A DNA stretch of 64,000 nucleotides from Oceanicola sp. D3. Lineage in GTDB: Bacteria; Pseudomonadota; Alphaproteobacteria; Rhodobacterales; Rhodobacteraceae. The stretch is from NCBI RefSeq assembly GCF_006351965.1, contig NZ_CP040932.1, forward strand, positions 868,001-932,000, written 5' to 3'. The first letter of the stretch is position 1, and the number at the start of each line of letters is the position of its first letter. Made by a program: the position numbers and the translations under genes. The notes under the pieces were generated by a model. That model was given only the letters and a program-made list of their open reading frames with translations. It ran no database searches and had not been told where the DNA came from. Positions 61,362 to 64,000 of this stretch are shown one piece after another.

Positions 61362-62309
61362 ATGAAAACGACACTACGCCGTTTCTTGGCGGCTGCCTGT
61401 GCCGCTGCGGGAACGTTCGCACTGGCGAGCCCCGCGCTGGCGGAATACCCCGAAGACGACATCCGCATTATCGTGCCCTACGGCCCGGGCGGCGGCTTTG
61501 ACACGATTGCACGGATCATCGCCGATGCTTTGCCCCAATATCTGCCCGATGGTGCCACCGTGATCGTCGAGAACGTCTCGGGTGCCGGTGGACGGCGCGG
61601 CGTGGGCGAGATCTATCGCGCCGACCCGGACGGCTACACGATTGGCGTGGTTGCGACCACGATGATCCTTGCGGAGGTCTCCGGCGAGGATCTGCCTTTC
61701 AAGCTCGGTGAGATGACCCAGTTCGGGCGGCTTTCCTATGACGGTATGGCCGTGGTTGCGGCCCCGGATTCGGAGTTTCAGTCAATCGAAGATCTGCGGA
61801 ACGCTGATCGGCCGGTGCTGATCGCGGCATCTCAAAAGTTCACGCCCGGGATCGTGGCCAGCTTGCTGGATTTTCCCTTTGAGGTGGTGACAGGCTATGC
61901 GGGCGCAGGTGAGTTCGTTTCCGCGGTTGTGCGCGGCGATGTCGACCTGTCGATCAACACGCCGAACGGCTTTGTCTCCTATGCCGAGGGCGGGCAGCTG
62001 AGTGTGCTGGCGATCTTCGACCCCGCCTATGAAGAGGCCTTCCCCGATGCGGTAACGGTCGAAGACATGGGCATCCCGGACTTGGCGAATGTGATCACCG
62101 GACGCTTCATGATGGGCCCGCCGGGCATTCCCGATGAGGCGCGTGACACGCTGGCCGAGGCGCTGGCGAAGGTGGCCGAGGATCCGGAGGTTCTGGAGCG
62201 TGCACGGCAGGCCAACGCGGCCTTCGACTACGCGCCCCCGGCCGAGGTGGAAGGGCTGCTGGCCGACCAGTATCGCCTGACCGAAGAGTACAGCGAGTTC
62301 TTGGAATGA
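61362..62309 (+). CDS. Tripartite tricarboxylate transporter 2, binding protein (TctC type)
   Basis: The 315-residue protein has a signal peptide (about 1-26, ending SPALA) and a Bug-type fold starting YPEDDIRIIVPYGPGGGFDT. AGGGAGG lies upstream. It brings a carboxylic acid to the permease. The sequence differs from the first TctC protein, so the ligand is probably different. Confidence 0.92.
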   Translation: MKTTLRRFLAAACAAAGTFALASPALAEYPEDDIRIIVPYGPGGGFDTIARIIADALPQYLPDGATVIVENVSGAGGRRGVGEIYRADPDGYTIGVVATTMILAEVSGEDLPFKLGEMTQFGRLSYDGMAVVAAPDSEFQSIEDLRNADRPVLIAASQKFTPGIVASLLDFPFEVVTGYAGAGEFVSAVVRGDVDLSINTPNGFVSYAEGGQLSVLAIFDPAYEEAFPDAVTVEDMGIPDLANVITGRFMMGPPGIPDEARDTLAEALAKVAEDPEVLERARQANAAFDYAPPAEVEGLLADQYRLTEEYSEFLE

Positions 62310-62316
62310 ACCGTGA

Positions 62317-62341
62317 GCCGGCGGGTTTTGTGCCCGCCGGC
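62317..62341 (+). other. Hairpin between tctC and tctA
   Basis: A 9-bp stem GCCGGCGGG / CCCGCCGGC with a 7-base loop lies in the 52-base gap. No T-run follows, so it probably raises the binding-protein to permease ratio by partial attenuation or end protection. Confidence 0.55.
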
Positions 62342-62361
62342 GCGCCCTGAGGAAATCCCCC

Positions 62362-63870
62362 ATGTTTTCAATTGCCTTGGACGCCATACTCGCCTTGGCG
62401 ACCTTGCAGGGCTTGCTGTACCTGACCGCCGGTGTCGTCACCGGGTTGGTTTTTGGTCTGCTGCCCGGGCTCGGTGCCAATACTGCGCTGGTCATCCTGT
62501 TTCCGTTCACCTTTGGCCTGCCGCCGACGCTCGCCATGATGATGATCGGCGGGATCATGGGATCGGCTGCGTTTGGCGGATCTATCTCGGCTATCCTGCT
62601 GAACACGCCTGGCATGGCCGTGAACGCCGCGACCACCTTTGACGGATACCCAATGGCCAAACAGGGCAGGGGCGGCGAAGCGATTGGCGCTGCTGCGGCG
62701 GCCTCTTCTATTGGCGGGCTTCTGGGGGTGCTGCTGCTGGTGTGCGTGCTGCCCTTCGCCCAGCAGATCGTGCTGGCCTTCGGGCCGCCAGAGATTTTTG
62801 TGCTCGCGGTGCTGGGCCTGTGTGCAATCGCCGCCTCGGCCGATGGCAAGCTGTTGCGGGGCCTCGTTGCAGGTGCGCTGGGGCTTTTGGTTGGCTCTGT
62901 CGGGCAAGATCCGATGCTGGGCGTGCCACGTTTCACCAGCGGTATGTTCTATCTCTACGATGGCCTTCCGATTGTGCCGGCCTTGATCGGTATCTTTGGC
63001 GTCTGCGAGATGATCCGCCTCTCGTTGCGCGGTGGCACCATCGCCCATGGGGATATGGCCACGGCAAGGGTTGGCGGGGCCGGGCGCGGCATCGTGGAAA
63101 CCCTGAAGAACTGGAAGACGGTTTTGCGGGGGTCGGTGATTGGCAGCTTCGTGGGCATTGTGCCCGGGCTTGGCGGCACCGTTGCATCCTTTTTGTCCTA
63201 CCTGACGACAAAGCAGATCGACAAGGAGCCCGAGAGCTTTGGCAAAGGCAACATCCGGGGCGTGATTGCGCCGGAGGCCGCCAACAACGCCAAGGATGGT
63301 GGCGCGTTGATCCCCACCCTTGCCTTCGGCATTCCGGGCAGCGTTGAGATGGGCATTTTGCTCGGACTGCTGACACTGCACGGCATCGCGCCCGGCCCGA
63401 TGATGCTGATCGAGAACGTCGATGTGATTGTGTCGCTCATCGTGGCTCTCGCCTTCGCCTGCATCCTTGCGTCGCTGCTCGGCATCGTCTTCGTGCGCGG
63501 CCTTGTGAAGATCACCACCGTTCCGGTTGGCCTTTTGGTGCCGGTGATCACGGTGCTGGCTCTTGTCGGCTCCTACTCCATCCACCGTCACATCGAGGAT
63601 GTGGTTGTGACCGCAATCTTTGGCGTCATCGGGTGGATGATGGTGCGCTACGACTTTTCGCGCCTCGCCTTCGTGATCGGGATGTTCCTGAGCGACATCA
63701 CCGAGCGGAGCTTTCAGCAGTCCATGCTGATCGGTCGGCAGAGCTGGTCGATCTTCGTGGATCGCCCGGTGTCGCTGGCGCTTATCGTGCTGACAGTTCT
63801 GCTTCTCGGTTGGCCGTTGGTGCGCCTCTACCTTAAGCGGCGGCGTGAGCGCGCGGGAGGCACGCGATGA
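62362..63870 (+). CDS. Tripartite tricarboxylate transporter 2, large membrane subunit (TctA type)
   Basis: The 502-residue protein has about twelve helices with the TctA hallmarks GLLPGLGANTALVILFPFTFG and a later IVPGLGGTVASFLSYLTTKQ. It is a secondary permease for the second binding protein. Its stop overlaps the next start as ATGA, and the next gene is TctB-like, so the order here is C-A-B instead of the C-B-A of the first set. Confidence 0.93.
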   Translation: MFSIALDAILALATLQGLLYLTAGVVTGLVFGLLPGLGANTALVILFPFTFGLPPTLAMMMIGGIMGSAAFGGSISAILLNTPGMAVNAATTFDGYPMAKQGRGGEAIGAAAAASSIGGLLGVLLLVCVLPFAQQIVLAFGPPEIFVLAVLGLCAIAASADGKLLRGLVAGALGLLVGSVGQDPMLGVPRFTSGMFYLYDGLPIVPALIGIFGVCEMIRLSLRGGTIAHGDMATARVGGAGRGIVETLKNWKTVLRGSVIGSFVGIVPGLGGTVASFLSYLTTKQIDKEPESFGKGNIRGVIAPEAANNAKDGGALIPTLAFGIPGSVEMGILLGLLTLHGIAPGPMMLIENVDVIVSLIVALAFACILASLLGIVFVRGLVKITTVPVGLLVPVITVLALVGSYSIHRHIEDVVVTAIFGVIGWMMVRYDFSRLAFVIGMFLSDITERSFQQSMLIGRQSWSIFVDRPVSLALIVLTVLLLGWPLVRLYLKRRRERAGGTR

Positions 63871-64000
63871 CGCCCGGGCTCAAACACGCCGTTCCGCCGC
63901 TCGTGGTAGGAGCAATCGCCGCCGCGTTCCTCGCCGCAACATTCGGCTACGCGGCAAAGGTCGGGCATTTGCCCCGGCTGGTTGCGATCTTCGCGCTTGC
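63867..64000 (+). CDS. TctB-like small membrane subunit (partial)
   Basis: The frame opens at an ATG overlapping the tctA stop and runs to the window end (44 codons visible). It begins MTPGLKHAVPPLVVGAIAAA, giving a first membrane helix as in TctB. The rest is outside the window. Confidence 0.6.
   Translation, partial: MTPGLKHAVPPLVVGAIAAAFLAATFGYAAKVGHLPRLVAIFAL

Overview
The window is about 64 kb of GC-rich chromosomal DNA from an alphaproteobacterium, most likely a marine Rhodobacteraceae (Roseobacter group) strain. This rests on the gene types and protein sequences: a sigma-E/ChrR pair beside a fatty-acid methylation operon as in Rhodobacter, a membrane urate oxidase PuuD, a BhcC-like hydroxyaspartate aldolase, a C-P lyase operon and two tripartite tricarboxylate transporters. 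Most genes sit in tight operons with 4-base ATGA overlaps. I saw no rRNA, tRNA, CRISPR array, insertion sequence or prophage.

Layout. 1-5837: C-P lyase operon phnH(end)-I-J-K-L-N-M for phosphonate use, interrupted between phnI and phnJ by two small membrane ORFs on the opposite strand. 5847-14380: carbohydrate module with an AGE-family isomerase, a DUF3237 protein, an SDR, a lactonase-type amidohydrolase, a rhamnose mutarotase, an aldo/keto reductase and a ribose-type ABC importer; together they suggest uptake and non-phosphorylating oxidation of a deoxy sugar such as L-fucose or L-rhamnose. 14463-20440: sigma-E/ChrR stress regulator divergent from a five-gene lipid operon (flavoprotein, DUF1365, CFA-type methylase, DUF3833, SDR) resembling the Rhodobacter genes linked to furan fatty acids. 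20457-29365: iron island with a TonB receptor, ExbB, two ExbD, TonB, a DUF2218 protein and a siderophore ABC importer, with an iron-box palindrome upstream of the receptor.

29762-37319 is the most unusual region: a small Roadblock/LC7-like protein followed by four coupled GTPase genes in the order large dynamin-like, small GTPase, large dynamin-like, small GTPase. The last is fused to a Roadblock-like C-terminal domain and has lost the usual G3 motif. This looks like an undescribed Roadblock-dynamin membrane-remodelling or positioning system.

37455-46102: a small unknown protein, a GMC oxidoreductase, creatinase, a PhyH-type dioxygenase, urate oxidase PuuD, ureidoglycolate lyase, a BhcC-like aldolase and a LysR regulator, mostly nitrogen-compound catabolism. 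46222-55309: a tripartite transporter in one run with a shikimate/quinate dehydrogenase and 3-dehydroshikimate dehydratase, then a BKACE enzyme, an alpha/beta hydrolase, an SCP2-like protein and an intradiol dioxygenase; this suggests hydroaromatic and aromatic acid breakdown. 55501-59753: an ABC exporter, a MarR regulator and a second TonB receptor. 60153-64000: a LacI regulator and a second tripartite transporter (C-A-B order), cut by the window end.
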